From: an uncultured Clostridia bacterium
GTDB lineage: Bacteria; Bacillota; Clostridia; Oscillospirales; Ruminococcaceae
NCBI GenBank assembly: GCA_947168885.1
Contig: CAMVNQ010000003.1
Span: forward strand, 1 to 64,000
DNA length: 64,000 nucleotides
Direction: 5' to 3'
A program made the translations under genes and the position numbers. Shown here piece after piece: positions 1 through 7,058 of the stretch. Under the pieces are notes generated by a model that was not told the DNA's origin, did no database searches, and worked only from the letters and a program-made list of their open reading frames with translations. The first letter of the stretch is position 1, and every line of letters starts with the position of its first letter.

Positions 1-475
1 TTCTCCGTCCTGTATGTTAAATTCTCGCTGTTATAGCTGTACCGGCTGTCGTCCGCGTTTATGACAGTTTCCGTGTTTACCGCCGTGGTTCCGGTCACAT
101 TCGTCACCGGCGCGGGAACCGGCGTTTCTGCGGCATTCAGAACGTTGTTCACACTCACAACGCTCTGCTCATTCCGGACAGTTATATCGGAGCTCTCCGA
201 TATTCCGGTGTTCTCCGTCCTGTATGTTAAATTCTCGCTGTTATAGCTGTACCGGCTGTCGTCCGCGTTTATGACAGTTTCCGTGTTTACCGCCGTGGTT
301 CCGGTCACATTCGTCACCGGCGCGGGAACCGGCGTTTCTGCGGCATTCAGAACGTTGTTCACACTCACAACGCTCTGCTCATTCCGGACAGTTATATCGG
401 AGCTCTCCGATATTCCGGTGTTCTCCGTCCTGTATGTTAAATTCTCGCTGTTATAGCTGTACCGGCTGTCGTCCG
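1..475 (-). repeat. 210-bp perfect tandem repeat inside a coding sequence
   Basis: Bases 1-210 and 211-420 are identical, and 421-475 repeats the first 55 bases before the sequence diverges. The period of 210 equals 70 codons, so copy number can change without breaking the frame. The array continues off the window, so the true copy number is unknown. Confidence 0.97.
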
Positions 476-1154
476 GGTAACCGGTCGTTCCCGAGATGAT
501 CTCGTTTACGGCATTATCCGTCAGAAGCTGCGAACGCGGCCCCTGTACGGGAAGCTGTGCATCTTCCGCCTCAACCGTTTCTTTCCTGTAAACAAAAACG
601 GGCGGCTCGATATATGAATAAGCGCCGGAATAAGCATAGCTTTCGCTGTTTCCTCCGAAGAAGCGGTTCGTCAGAGCCTTTATATCCACCGCCGAGTAAC
701 GGTAGATCTGTGTGCCCTCCTTAACCTCCGAGATCCGTATATTCTCGCTGAGATCCTCGGTGTTGTTTATATATGTGATCGCATCTGTCGTGCGTATGTA
801 TGCATTGTTGTCCGAAATACGCAGATAATGAAGGCTGCGCTCGATACTGCCCTTAACGGTGTCAGGAAAAAGCTTCGTGACTGTCGGGTCACCGAGTTTG
901 CCTTCAAGCATGAGTTTGCGGACAATGACGAGTTTAAGTATATACGTCGTATCGCTGCGAAGTTTCTGCTCCTGATCAAGACGCTCTCTGAGCGCATTGA
1001 AATATATCAGGGTCTCGCCGCTGAACGGGAAAGGCTCTGTTCCGCTGTATTTCTCGATTATCTCCGCAGCAAACTTACTCGCCTTTGTAAGCGCGGCAAA
1101 GCTCTGCCGCATAGGCGAGACAAGCGCTATACTGCGTGCGGTCATACGATACAT
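1..1154 (-). CDS. Partial hypothetical protein with perfect 70-residue tandem repeats, in tail-like/injection-system operon
   Basis: This open frame is not in the ORF track because it runs off the left edge; I read it by translating the minus strand. It starts at an ATG at 1154, with GAGGGG about 8 bases upstream, 19 bases after the tube-protein stop. The first ~225 residues are unique (N-terminus MYRMTARSIALVSPMRQ). Then comes a repeat of exactly 70 residues beginning DDSRYSYNSENLTYRTENTG, rich in Ser, Thr, Asn and Val. Two full copies and the start of another are visible, identical at the DNA level. Position in the operon suggests a structural, baseplate or cargo-related protein of a phage-tail-like particle, but I recognise no family. 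Perfect repeat identity implies recent duplication or active homogenisation. Confidence 0.75.
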   Translation of the reverse strand, partial: MYRMTARSIALVSPMRQSFAALTKASKFAAEIIEKYSGTEPFPFSGETLIYFNALRERLDQEQKLRSDTTYILKLVIVRKLMLEGKLGDPTVTKLFPDTVKGSIERSLHYLRISDNNAYIRTTDAITYINNTEDLSENIRISEVKEGTQIYRYSAVDIKALTNRFFGGNSESYAYSGAYSYIEPPVFVYRKETVEAEDAQLPVQGPRSQLLTDNAVNEIISGTTGYPDDSRYSYNSENLTYRTENTGISESSDITVRNEQSVVSVNNVLNAAETPVPAPVTNVTGTTAVNTETVINADDSRYSYNSENLTYRTENTGISESSDITVRNEQSVVSVNNVLNAAETPVPAPVTNVTGTTAVNTETVINADDSRYSYNSENLTYRTE

Positions 1155-1173
1155 AGGCTTTCCCCTCGGTCGG

Positions 1174-1608
1174 TCATATTCCTATCGGAAGCGGAAGCTC
1201 GGTGATGCCCGTGTGCGCTATCTTGAGCGACTGGCAGAGCACGGTGCTTTCAAGTGCATCAAGCGGCGAAAACTCACGCTGGACGATGATTCCGTTCGTG
1301 ATAAAGAACATTCTGACAGTTTTTCCGTCCTTTTTGACTGTAATGGTGATCGCGGTTATCTGCTTGCCCTCTTTGAAGAATGCAAAAGCAACATCCGCCA
1401 TTGTCGAATGAAGAGCACGTTCGAGTATCAGAAAATCGGGACTCTTTTTCGGTTTGCGAAGTATCACGGGCGCATCGTTGTTTCCGCCCTCATTGATAGT
1501 CTCGATCTCCATGGAACCGGAAAGATTGGAGACTCTGCTGAAACTGAACGGAATTCCGTCAAAACTAACAGTGAATGAATAACCGGGAATAAAATCCGAA
1601 GATGCCAT
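1174..1608 (-). CDS. Phage tail tube protein, gp19-like (contractile injection system)
   Basis: 144 residues, the usual size of T4 gp19-type tube proteins. The N-terminus (FIPGYSFTVSFDGIPFSFSRVSNLSG) has the typical pattern in which an early beta strand is followed by a 'xVSGL'-like turn, and the 'NEGGNNDAPVILRKPKKSPDFLILERAL' stretch matches the family's 'EGG...r.lpg...~ltL~rG' pattern. Such subunits stack into the inner tube of contractile tails and extracellular injection systems. The ATG at 1608 is preceded by AGGTGG. It follows a DUF6760-like gene and precedes the repeat protein, all on the minus strand, so it is part of one operon. It could serve a prophage or a domesticated injection system; no capsid or integrase is visible in the window. 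Confidence 0.85.
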   Translation of the reverse strand: MASSDFIPGYSFTVSFDGIPFSFSRVSNLSGSMEIETINEGGNNDAPVILRKPKKSPDFLILERALHSTMADVAFAFFKEGKQITAITITVKKDGKTVRMFFITNGIIVQREFSPLDALESTVLCQSLKIAHTGITELPLPIGI

Positions 1609-1643
1609 ACAATAACTTCACCACCTGACAGCTATCTGACTTA

Positions 1644-1820
1644 CTAAATCTTGAAAACATTCTCGGGCTCATCGTTGAGCTTGCTGTTAATCCGCGAGAT
1701 CTCGCGGCACCAGCGCTGACGCTCCATGTGGCTGAACTGCTCTATCTCACTGTTCTGCCAGTGCATATAATAACCGATGAACGCCATTTCCTCATATATT
1801 TTCTCTGCCGGATATGTCAC
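1644..1820 (-). CDS. Small DUF6760-like tail-cluster protein
   Basis: A 58-residue gene too short for the ORF track. It starts at GTG 1820, which overlaps the stop of the upstream assembly gene by one base, implying translational coupling. The product (YPAEKIYEEMAFIGYYMHW then MERQRWCREISRIN) matches the pattern I know from DUF6760 proteins: a YP..~lYeEvA~iayhfhW core followed by ~E~~RRWveEIarIN. These small proteins sit next to gp19-type tube genes in many injection-system clusters; their role is unknown. The family assignment is from memory of the motif and cannot be confirmed here. Confidence 0.8.
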   Translation of the reverse strand: MTYPAEKIYEEMAFIGYYMHWQNSEIEQFSHMERQRWCREISRINSKLNDEPENVFKI

Positions 1821-2188
1821 TATTCTCCGGCTTCCAGAAAATTTACGGGTATCTCTATCGGCTGTCCGCAGTGCGGGCAGACAGATTTATATACGGGCAT
1901 CTCCATAGTGTTTATCTTTGAATACAGATCCTGAAGATACGCAAGGTCTATCGTGTACAGGCCCTCAACAACGCGCGTATCCACTGCGGGAAGCGTTCCG
2001 AGGCTCTTTATCACTCTCGAAAGTATTATGATCGTCAGATAACCGGGGTTCTGCTGAACGCGCGGGTCCTTGAGCGGTATTATCTCATCTCCCGCGTTTG
2101 CAAGGCGCATTACGCCCTCCCGGTGCAGATTTCCGTTCATATCCATATACCCTTTCGGAAGCGTGAATCTGAACTCTGTCTCAAACAT
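1820..2188 (-). CDS. Phage tail assembly protein (injection-system type)
   Basis: The ORF track extends this to 2419, but the real start is most likely the ATG at 2188 (MFETEFRFTLPKGYMDMNG), preceded by GAGG at good spacing; this gives 122 residues. The 'LPKGY.D..GNLHREGVMRLA...DEI.PL.DPRVQ.NP.YLT..LLSRV' pattern is the conserved core of the small tail-assembly proteins found beside gp19 tube genes in bacterial contractile injection clusters. The C-terminus ends in CPHCGQPIEIP, a CxxC that may be half of a zinc ribbon. It is the first gene after the promoter at 2513-2541, so it heads this operon. Confidence 0.82.
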   Translation of the reverse strand: MFETEFRFTLPKGYMDMNGNLHREGVMRLANAGDEIIPLKDPRVQQNPGYLTIIILSRVIKSLGTLPAVDTRVVEGLYTIDLAYLQDLYSKINTMEMPVYKSVCPHCGQPIEIPVNFLEAGE

Positions 2189-2412
2189 AGAAATGACCTC
2201 TTTTCTCCGTAGGCAATACCGCACAAAGAGTGTACGGAAAACGCAGCATCGCCTTAATATCGTTCCGGCTTTTCCTGCCGGACAATTACTTTTTGCGTGT
2301 AAACCGGTCCGATTTTCCCGCCGTATGCAGCGGAAAACAGGTTTTTCCGTCGATGCGGTCACATATCCCGGAAATAGCAAGGGTTCATATCGATTTACCA
2401 CATAAAACAGCA

Positions 2413-2455
2413 AAAGCAAGCCCCGCAGAACGGAGTTCCGCGCAGAGTTTGCTTT
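2413..2455 (-). terminator. Terminator-like hairpin in the leader of the tail-like operon
   Basis: On the minus strand AAAGCAAACTCTGCGC pairs imperfectly (with G-U pairs) with TGCGGGGCTTGCTTT and is followed by TTTTGCTGTTTT. It lies about 50 bases after the predicted transcription start and about 220 bases before the first gene, so it could act as an attenuator of the operon. Confidence 0.45.
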
Positions 2456-2512
2456 CAGATCGGAATATTATAAAGCGGCGACAAAAATGGTTTTGATGTA
2501 TCGCAAATAAAT

Positions 2513-2541
2513 ATTTTATCACATACAAGCACTTTTGTCAA
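2513..2541 (-). promoter_or_regulatory. Promoter of the tail-like operon
   Basis: Minus strand TTGACA (2541-2536), 17-base spacer, TAAAAT (2518-2513). It points to the assembly gene at 2188 through a leader of roughly 320 bases that contains a terminator-like hairpin and a solo copy of the GGCAATACCGCACAAA repeat end (about 2213-2228). Confidence 0.7.
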
Positions 2542-2690
2542 CCCCTTTTCGGCATATTTCACAAATGTTTCATAAAATCAAGTTAGCCTATATGTATTAT
2601 ATCACATTTCGGGGCGGATTTCAAGTCTTTCATAAAAAAGTAGTGTGTAAAATCGTTTTTTCCCCATCCCGTTTTTTTCGCCATAAAACG

Positions 2691-2734
2691 GCAGCTGCGT
2701 CTCCCCGTACCGAGCCGGAGAAACGCAGCGCTGC
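2691..2734 (-). terminator. Terminator after the secreted metalloprotease gene
   Basis: An inverted repeat (GCAGCTGCGTCTCCCC and GGAGAAACGCAGCGCTGC) about 60 bases past the stop of the protease gene. On the minus strand it is followed by TGCCGTTTTATGG, a weak T-rich tail. Confidence 0.55.
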
Positions 2735-2791
2735 ACATTTACTGTATCACAGACAGCGAAAAGCTTCACTGTCTCTTTCCGGGCGCAGTCC

Positions 2792-4681
2792 TCACTTCTC
2801 CTCAAAATGCGCCCATGCTATGAAGTTCAGTTCCGTCTTTGACGACATCGACGTATTGCCCGCGGTGAGCACAGCCGAGTCGATCCCGCTTCCGAAGCCG
2901 GAAAGCACGAATGTCATAAGGGGATAAGCCTTCCCGCGCGGCGGAATGGCTATCTTCTTCCCGTGAAGTACAAGATTGTACGAAGCGTCCACAGCTCCCG
3001 ACGACGTATCTATCGTAACCGTAAGCGTTCCGGACGAAGATGCAGGTGCCGCGAACTCGAAGTACGCCGCAGAGCTTCCGGCAAGCGTCATCTGCGGGGT
3101 CGCCGCCGTGTCAGAATCGTCAAACGAAGCCATTATCGTTCTTGACGCTTTTTTTCTTATTATCTTCGACGGATTCGTCAGATCGGTTATACCATAGAAA
3201 TCGGTGTAGGAATTCTTATCCTTGAACCCCGCGAAGAGCTTTGCGAACGTGTAATTGCTGTTTGTTGCCTTAAGTCCGTTGTTTATCGCCTTATACGCGC
3301 TCGTCGTCTTTGCATAGGCGGTGAGGATATTCTTTATTGCCTCAACGCCGCCGTAATTCTTGTGTATGTAGAGCGGCAGAAGGAACGCGCCGTACTGCCG
3401 GTTCCTGTATGACGAGCTGCTGCTCAGAGGATAGTCCGTGCTTTTAAGGTAGTTGGTCATGTGAGTATTCAGCGAACCGAAAGACCCGCCTATGCACAGA
3501 TATGAACCGTAATTCGCGAACGCTTCCTTGAACCAGCCCGCCTGATTCTTTCCGATGTATCTGTACATTATGCAGTGGAACATCTCGTGCCCGAGCACCC
3601 ACTTGAATTTGAGCGTGTCCCCGGGCGAGAGCACTATGTAACAGCCTTTTGCCGGATCTTCGGGATCTATCTTCTTAGTCGTGCCGAGAACGTTCTTCGG
3701 CGCTACCTCGGAGTCTATCCTTATAACGTCGTTGTCAACTATGTAGATATGGAAGTATTTTTCGCGAACCGACGAGCTTCCGTTCACAAATTCGTGATAC
3801 GGCTCAAGGAAGCCGTATTTGCGGAAGTAAACATCCACCACCTCATCCACCACGCGCTCAAACTGCTCGATTCCCGGTGTACCCTGCTCACTGTGCAGCA
3901 TGAAATTTCCGGCGGTATATGTTCTTTCACTGACGAAATCGGGTCTCGGATCCTCGACGGGCGCAGTATCTTCCGCATAAACGTCGATCATCTCATCTTT
4001 CATCTCTTCGTCGATGATGCCGTATTCAAGAAGCTTGTTGAGCTTTCCCGAGACCGTGCAGTTCGATATGTCAAGGTTGAACGTCCTGCTCTTTGTAAGT
4101 CCGCCCGCGCGCACAGCTACAGTACGGTCGAGCCGGACGGAATTGAGCGTATCGTACGTGATATTGACCGCATTTGTCGTCACAGTATCGCTGACATCAT
4201 AATCCGCAAACAGCGGTGTTCCGTCCGCTGCGGTAAGCTCTACCTTATAAACGCTTCCGTCGCCCGACTTGCCAATACCTATCCTGTTTATGTACGAAAG
4301 CCTGAACGTATCGTCGTACCGCGATGAAACAAGCCGCGTCTGCGCATTTACACCCGTACCGGAAGGAAGCGAACCGAGATCGACCTTCAGAAGTGTCTTT
4401 GTCGAAGGACGGGCGAACGTGAATGCGCCGCTGCTGTCCGTCTTTACGGTGCGGCAGTAATAATGCTCATAGCGTTTCAGACCGTTTGCCGACGACCGCA
4501 GCGTTGAGCCATAGATGTCTATGGATATGCCTCCGACAGCGATTCCCGGCTCGTCCGCGTAAACATATCCCGTAAAATATGAGCCCGCCTCTGCTCTTAC
4601 GTAAACAAAGCACAGTATCATAACCGCAGACATAAGCACTGCGGTCAGTTTTCTTGAATAAATGAGTATTGTTTTCTTCAA
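2792..4681 (-). CDS. Secreted HExxH zinc metalloprotease-like protein
   Basis: About 630 residues with an N-terminal signal peptide (basic MKKTILIYSRKL, hydrophobic core, cleavage near AEA). A carboxypeptidase-regulatory-like or Ig-like region follows (YADEPGIAVGGISIDIYG). A gluzincin-type site is seen at VLGHEMFH (His368, Glu369, His372 in ORF-track numbering) with a downstream GWFKEAFANY glutamate (Glu389) as the likely third zinc ligand. It should be an exported peptidase. The ORF track begins at GTG 4690, but AGGAG sits directly against that codon; TTG 4681 has AGGAG about 8 bases upstream and is the better start. The peptidase family is not recognised more precisely. The gene stands alone with its own promoter and terminator. 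Confidence 0.72.
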   Translation of the reverse strand: MKKTILIYSRKLTAVLMSAVMILCFVYVRAEAGSYFTGYVYADEPGIAVGGISIDIYGSTLRSSANGLKRYEHYYCRTVKTDSSGAFTFARPSTKTLLKVDLGSLPSGTGVNAQTRLVSSRYDDTFRLSYINRIGIGKSGDGSVYKVELTAADGTPLFADYDVSDTVTTNAVNITYDTLNSVRLDRTVAVRAGGLTKSRTFNLDISNCTVSGKLNKLLEYGIIDEEMKDEMIDVYAEDTAPVEDPRPDFVSERTYTAGNFMLHSEQGTPGIEQFERVVDEVVDVYFRKYGFLEPYHEFVNGSSSVREKYFHIYIVDNDVIRIDSEVAPKNVLGTTKKIDPEDPAKGCYIVLSPGDTLKFKWVLGHEMFHCIMYRYIGKNQAGWFKEAFANYGSYLCIGGSFGSLNTHMTNYLKSTDYPLSSSSSYRNRQYGAFLLPLYIHKNYGGVEAIKNILTAYAKTTSAYKAINNGLKATNSNYTFAKLFAGFKDKNSYTDFYGITDLTNPSKIIRKKASRTIMASFDDSDTAATPQMTLAGSSAAYFEFAAPASSSGTLTVTIDTSSGAVDASYNLVLHGKKIAIPPRGKAYPLMTFVLSGFGSGIDSAVLTAGNTSMSSKTELNFIAWAHFEEK

Positions 4682-4710
4682 TCCCGTCACTCCTTCGAGA
4701 TATTGATCTG

Positions 4711-4745
4711 ATTTGATTATAACATTTTATTGCGGGAAATACAAT
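4711..4745 (-). promoter_or_regulatory. Promoter of the secreted metalloprotease gene
   Basis: On the minus strand TTGTAT, 17-base spacer, TATAAT, about 35 bases before the start codon. The -10 is perfect, the -35 is a partial match. Confidence 0.5.
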
Positions 4746-4933
4746 AGTTTTCTAATATTTGCCGGACATCGGGACAAAAAAGCCCGTTTATGAATATATG
4801 AGACGTTTTATTTGTTTAACCAGCGGCTTTCGCTGAGAAAAAACATACAAGGGATTCGCGGTGGGGCGTTACCCGCCGTCTGTACCGAACGATTTGGATT
4901 CTTTTGACAAATCCGGACTGCGAGGCAGAAAAA

Positions 4934-4964
4934 AATCCCGTCCCGGAAAAACCGAGACGGGATT
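4934..4964 (-). terminator. Intrinsic terminator (second after tRNA-Cys)
   Basis: Stem AATCCCGTC/GACGGGATT with a 13-base loop, followed on the minus strand by a run of seven T then CTGCCTCGCAG. A strong rho-independent signal. Confidence 0.85.
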
Positions 4965-5035
4965 CACAGCCCGCTGTTGCGGCTGTCTGTGCCGAACGAT
5001 TTGTATTTTTACAAAACTTGCGTGATACAACAAAA

Positions 5036-5067
5036 AATCCGCCCACAGATGAAACTGTAGGCGGATT
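5036..5067 (-). terminator. Intrinsic terminator of the tRNA operon
   Basis: Minus strand AATCCGCCTACAG...CTGTGGGCGGATT followed by TTTTTTG. Strong stem and T-run. Confidence 0.85.
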
Positions 5068-5135
5068 CGCGGCGGGGCGTTCCCCGCTGTATCTGCTGAA
5101 CGCTTTAGATGTTACTCTGGACAGCGAGGCAGAAA

Positions 5136-5167
5136 AATACCGCCTCGAACAAAGTCCGAGACGGATT
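5136..5167 (-). terminator. Imperfect terminator directly after tRNA-Cys
   Basis: Minus strand AATCCGTCTCG...CGAGGCGGTATT followed by TTTCTGCC. The stem has mismatches, so it is probably leaky; it is the first of the serial hairpins after the tRNA genes. Confidence 0.6.
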
Positions 5168-5187
5168 CGCCGCCGCGCGTCCGCGGC

Positions 5188-5261
5188 TGGAGGCGCCACC
5201 CAGATTTGAACTGGGGATCAGGGTGTTGCAGACCCACGCCTTACCACTTGGCTATAGCGCC
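5188..5261 (-). tRNA. tRNA-Cys (GCA)
   Basis: Minus strand 74-nt cloverleaf with 7-bp acceptor stem GGCGCTA/TGGCGCC region, anticodon loop TCTGCAA giving GCA, TTCAAATC T loop, and an encoded CCA. Last gene of the four-tRNA operon. Confidence 0.95.
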
Positions 5262-5334
5262 GTTGCTTTTACTTTTGCAGAACGCGAACATTTTTGCAAA
5301 AATAAAAGCATTGCCCCCGCTTTTGCAAGGGCTG

Positions 5335-5410
5335 TGGAGCGGATTACGAGGCTCGAACTCGCTACCTCCACCTTGGCAAGGTGGCGCTCTACCAGATGAG
5401 CTAAATCCGC
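5335..5410 (-). tRNA. tRNA-Gly (GCC)
   Basis: Minus strand 76-nt cloverleaf, acceptor GCGGATT/AATCCGC, anticodon stem CCACC with loop TTGCCAA giving GCC, TTCGAGC T loop, encoded CCA. Confidence 0.95.
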
Positions 5411-5473
5411 GAAAAATATATGCCCGCTGCAATAAATACGATCCTTGTGGGTACCGTTTCTACAGTAAAGATG

Positions 5474-5550
5474 TGGCGACCCGAATGGGGCTCGAACCCA
5501 TGACCTCTAGCGTGACAGGCTAGCGTTCTAACCAGCTGAACTACCGGGCC
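5474..5550 (-). tRNA. tRNA-Asp (GTC)
   Basis: Minus strand 77-nt cloverleaf, acceptor GGCCCG/CGGGTC with one G-U pair, anticodon loop CTGTCAC giving GTC, TTCGAGC T loop, encoded CCA. Confidence 0.95.
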
Positions 5551-5575
5551 GAATTTCTCAAAAAAATCACTTGAT

Positions 5576-5651
5576 TGGTGGGAGTTACAGGGCTCGAACC
5601 TGTGACCCTCTGCTTGTAAGGCAGATGCTCTCCCAGCTGAGCTAAACTCCC
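5576..5651 (-). tRNA. tRNA-Val (TAC)
   Basis: Minus strand 76-nt cloverleaf, acceptor GGGAGTT/AACTCCC, anticodon loop CTTACAA giving TAC, TTCGAGC T loop, encoded CCA. First gene after the promoter at 5673-5701. Confidence 0.95.
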
Positions 5652-5672
5652 ACATATCCAAGCGACTACTAC

Positions 5673-5701
5673 ATTATAAACTATCCGGACCGATTTGTCA
5701 A
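5673..5701 (-). promoter_or_regulatory. Consensus promoter of the tRNA Val-Asp-Gly-Cys operon
   Basis: Minus strand TTGACA (5701-5696), 17-base spacer, TATAAT (5678-5673), with an A/T-rich stretch upstream that could serve as an UP element. Both hexamers are perfect, as expected for a stable-RNA promoter. Confidence 0.92.
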
Positions 5702-5871
5702 GTGTTTTTTAAAAATTTTATTCGAAAATACGCTTTTGACATATTTCAACAAGGTAATTTATGCAAAATCAATGAATATGGAACGAATATCGGTGCATAA
5801 TACATTCAGCCGCTTTTCACGGGTACTTAATTCACGCGAACGCGGCAAAAACAGCAAAGGAACCTGATAAT

Positions 5872-6087
5872 ATGAGGATAATCGATAGAATAGCGCTTTT
5901 CCTTCTTGTCGTCGGCGGACTCAACTGGGGACTTGTCGGACTTTTCGAGTTTGACCTTGTTGCATGGCTCTGCGGCGGTTCCGAAAGCGTTATAAGCAGA
6001 ATCGTATATGTTCTTGTAGCCCTTTCTGCTTTGTGGAGCATTTCTCTGTTCTTCAAGCACAACGAGCTGCTCGAAACGGAATCATAA
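5872..6087 (+). CDS. DUF378 small membrane protein (YuzA-like)
   Basis: 71 residues with two membrane helices. The start RIIDRIALFLLVVGGLNWGLVGLF and the later 'SRIVYVLVALSALW' match the DUF378 pattern (IGGLNWGLVG...Y.lvGlaaly). The family is widespread in Firmicutes with no established role. The ATG has AAGGAA about 10 bases upstream. It stands alone and ends at the shared hairpin at 6099-6126, convergent with the sufCB operon. Confidence 0.9.
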   Translation: MRIIDRIALFLLVVGGLNWGLVGLFEFDLVAWLCGGSESVISRIVYVLVALSALWSISLFFKHNELLETES

Positions 6088-6098
6088 CGGCAGAAAAG

Positions 6099-6126
6099 CA
6101 CGGCGGTGCCGAAAGGCATCGCCGTG
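6099..6126. terminator. Bidirectional terminator between DUF378 gene and sufB
   Basis: Stem CACGGCG/CGCCGTG with an inner GTGCC/GGCAT pairing. T-rich tails lie on both sides (TTTCTTTATTT on plus; CTTTTCTG on minus), so it can end both convergent genes. Confidence 0.8.
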
Positions 6127-6131
6127 TTTCT

Positions 6132-7058
6132 TTATTTCAGGAATCCGTTTATTATCTGCTCTTCGGCCTCAGCTTCGGTAAGTCCGAGAGTCATGAGCTT
6201 TATGAGCTGCTCACCCGCGATCTTTCCTATAGCCGCCTCGTGTACGAGCGCAGCGTCAACGCTGTTCGCTTCAAGGGCAGGAAGCGCAAGTATGCGCCCG
6301 TTGTCCATGATTATCGAGTCGCACTCGGTATGACCGCTGCACGCAGCATTTCCGATGATGCAGGCGTCAAATTTCTGGTATGACCTGTCTCTTGCAACGG
6401 AACGGGAAACCACATCTGCACTTGATCCGTCCTCGTTGAGCGACACTTTATATGTGCTTATAGCTGTCTGTTCGCCGTGGGTCATAAGTCTCTCGCGTAC
6501 AACGAGCTTCGCGTCCTTTTTAAGCTCCGCCACGGTAGCGCGCTCGGTGGAATCGACGCCCTTTATCTGCGCCATCTCCATTTCCATGGAGCTTCCTTCC
6601 TCCATATAAACTTCGGTAACGGGGTTCAGGATACGCTTTCCCATACCGTCACCGGAGCCGTAATGCTTCTCGACATAGCGGACGTGTGAATTTTTGCCTA
6701 CATAGAAACGGTGGATACCGTCGTGCTCGGAATCCTGCTTGCCGCAGTTATCGATGCCGCAGCCCGCAACAATGAGCACATCGCAGTCCTCGCCTATGAA
6801 GAAGTCATTATAAACCGTCTCTGTAATTCCGCTTTCGCTTATGACAACGGGGATATGCACGCTCTCGTTCTTCGTACCGTCCTTGATGCGTATGTCGATG
6901 CCGCTTCCTTCGGTCTTTGACTGAATATCAATGTTTGCAGTGGTGTTTCTGCCGACAGACTCGCCGTTGGCACGGAAATTGTACGCGCCTTCGGGGACAT
7001 CATGGAGTTCGGCGATCTCGCGTATAAGCTGCATCTGAACAGGGTCCATCTTAAGCAT
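6132..7058 (-). CDS. sufB: SufB/SufD-family Fe-S cluster assembly protein (short, SmsB-like)
   Basis: 308 residues from the ATG at 7058, which overlaps the sufC stop by 8 bases and has GGAG 9 bases upstream; the ORF-track start at 7103 would overlap sufC much further. The C-terminal half carries the SufBD beta-helix core with DSIIMDNGRILALPALEA and ALVHEAAIGKI, which includes the conserved Glu and His expected near the interface where the cluster forms. It would act in the cytosol with SufC as scaffold. It is far shorter than E. coli SufB (about 495 residues) and no sufS, sufU or sufD is adjacent, so it resembles the minimal two-gene SUF (SMS) arrangement of anaerobes. Confidence 0.88.
   Translation of the reverse strand: MLKMDPVQMQLIREIAELHDVPEGAYNFRANGESVGRNTTANIDIQSKTEGSGIDIRIKDGTKNESVHIPVVISESGITETVYNDFFIGEDCDVLIVAGCGIDNCGKQDSEHDGIHRFYVGKNSHVRYVEKHYGSGDGMGKRILNPVTEVYMEEGSSMEMEMAQIKGVDSTERATVAELKKDAKLVVRERLMTHGEQTAISTYKVSLNEDGSSADVVSRSVARDRSYQKFDACIIGNAACSGHTECDSIIMDNGRILALPALEANSVDAALVHEAAIGKIAGEQLIKLMTLGLTEAEAEEQIINGFLK

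Larger units (their letters stand above)
4850..5175 (-). repeat. Tandem ~105-bp modules with terminator hairpins downstream of the tRNA operon
   Basis: Three to four degenerate copies of a module. Each has a GATTCGCGGYGGGGCGTT-like stretch, a CGAACGATTTG-like stretch, a CTGCGAGGCAG-like core and a hairpin with a run of A (T on the minus strand). Copies of CGAAC(G) occur near 4886, 4993 and 5097. The leftmost copy has lost its hairpin. The module sits immediately after tRNA-Cys. Confidence 0.7.

Noticed and set aside
61-456. Two identical 61-residue plus-strand ORFs in the repeat
   Set aside because: They are antisense shadows of the minus-strand repeat protein, which is open through the whole region and has a ribosome site.
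1-475. CRISPR array
   Set aside because: The repeats are directly adjacent with no spacers and the period is a multiple of three inside an open frame.
828-1578. Plus-strand ORFs of 125 and 193 residues
   Set aside because: Antisense to the tube protein and the repeat protein; no ribosome sites and poor composition.
2189-2419. N-terminal extension of the tail assembly protein
   Set aside because: The extension has no homology-like features, and the ATG at 2188 has a good ribosome site and begins the conserved core.
4816-5661. ORFs across the tRNA genes and terminators
   Set aside because: They translate tRNA and terminator sequence; no gene.
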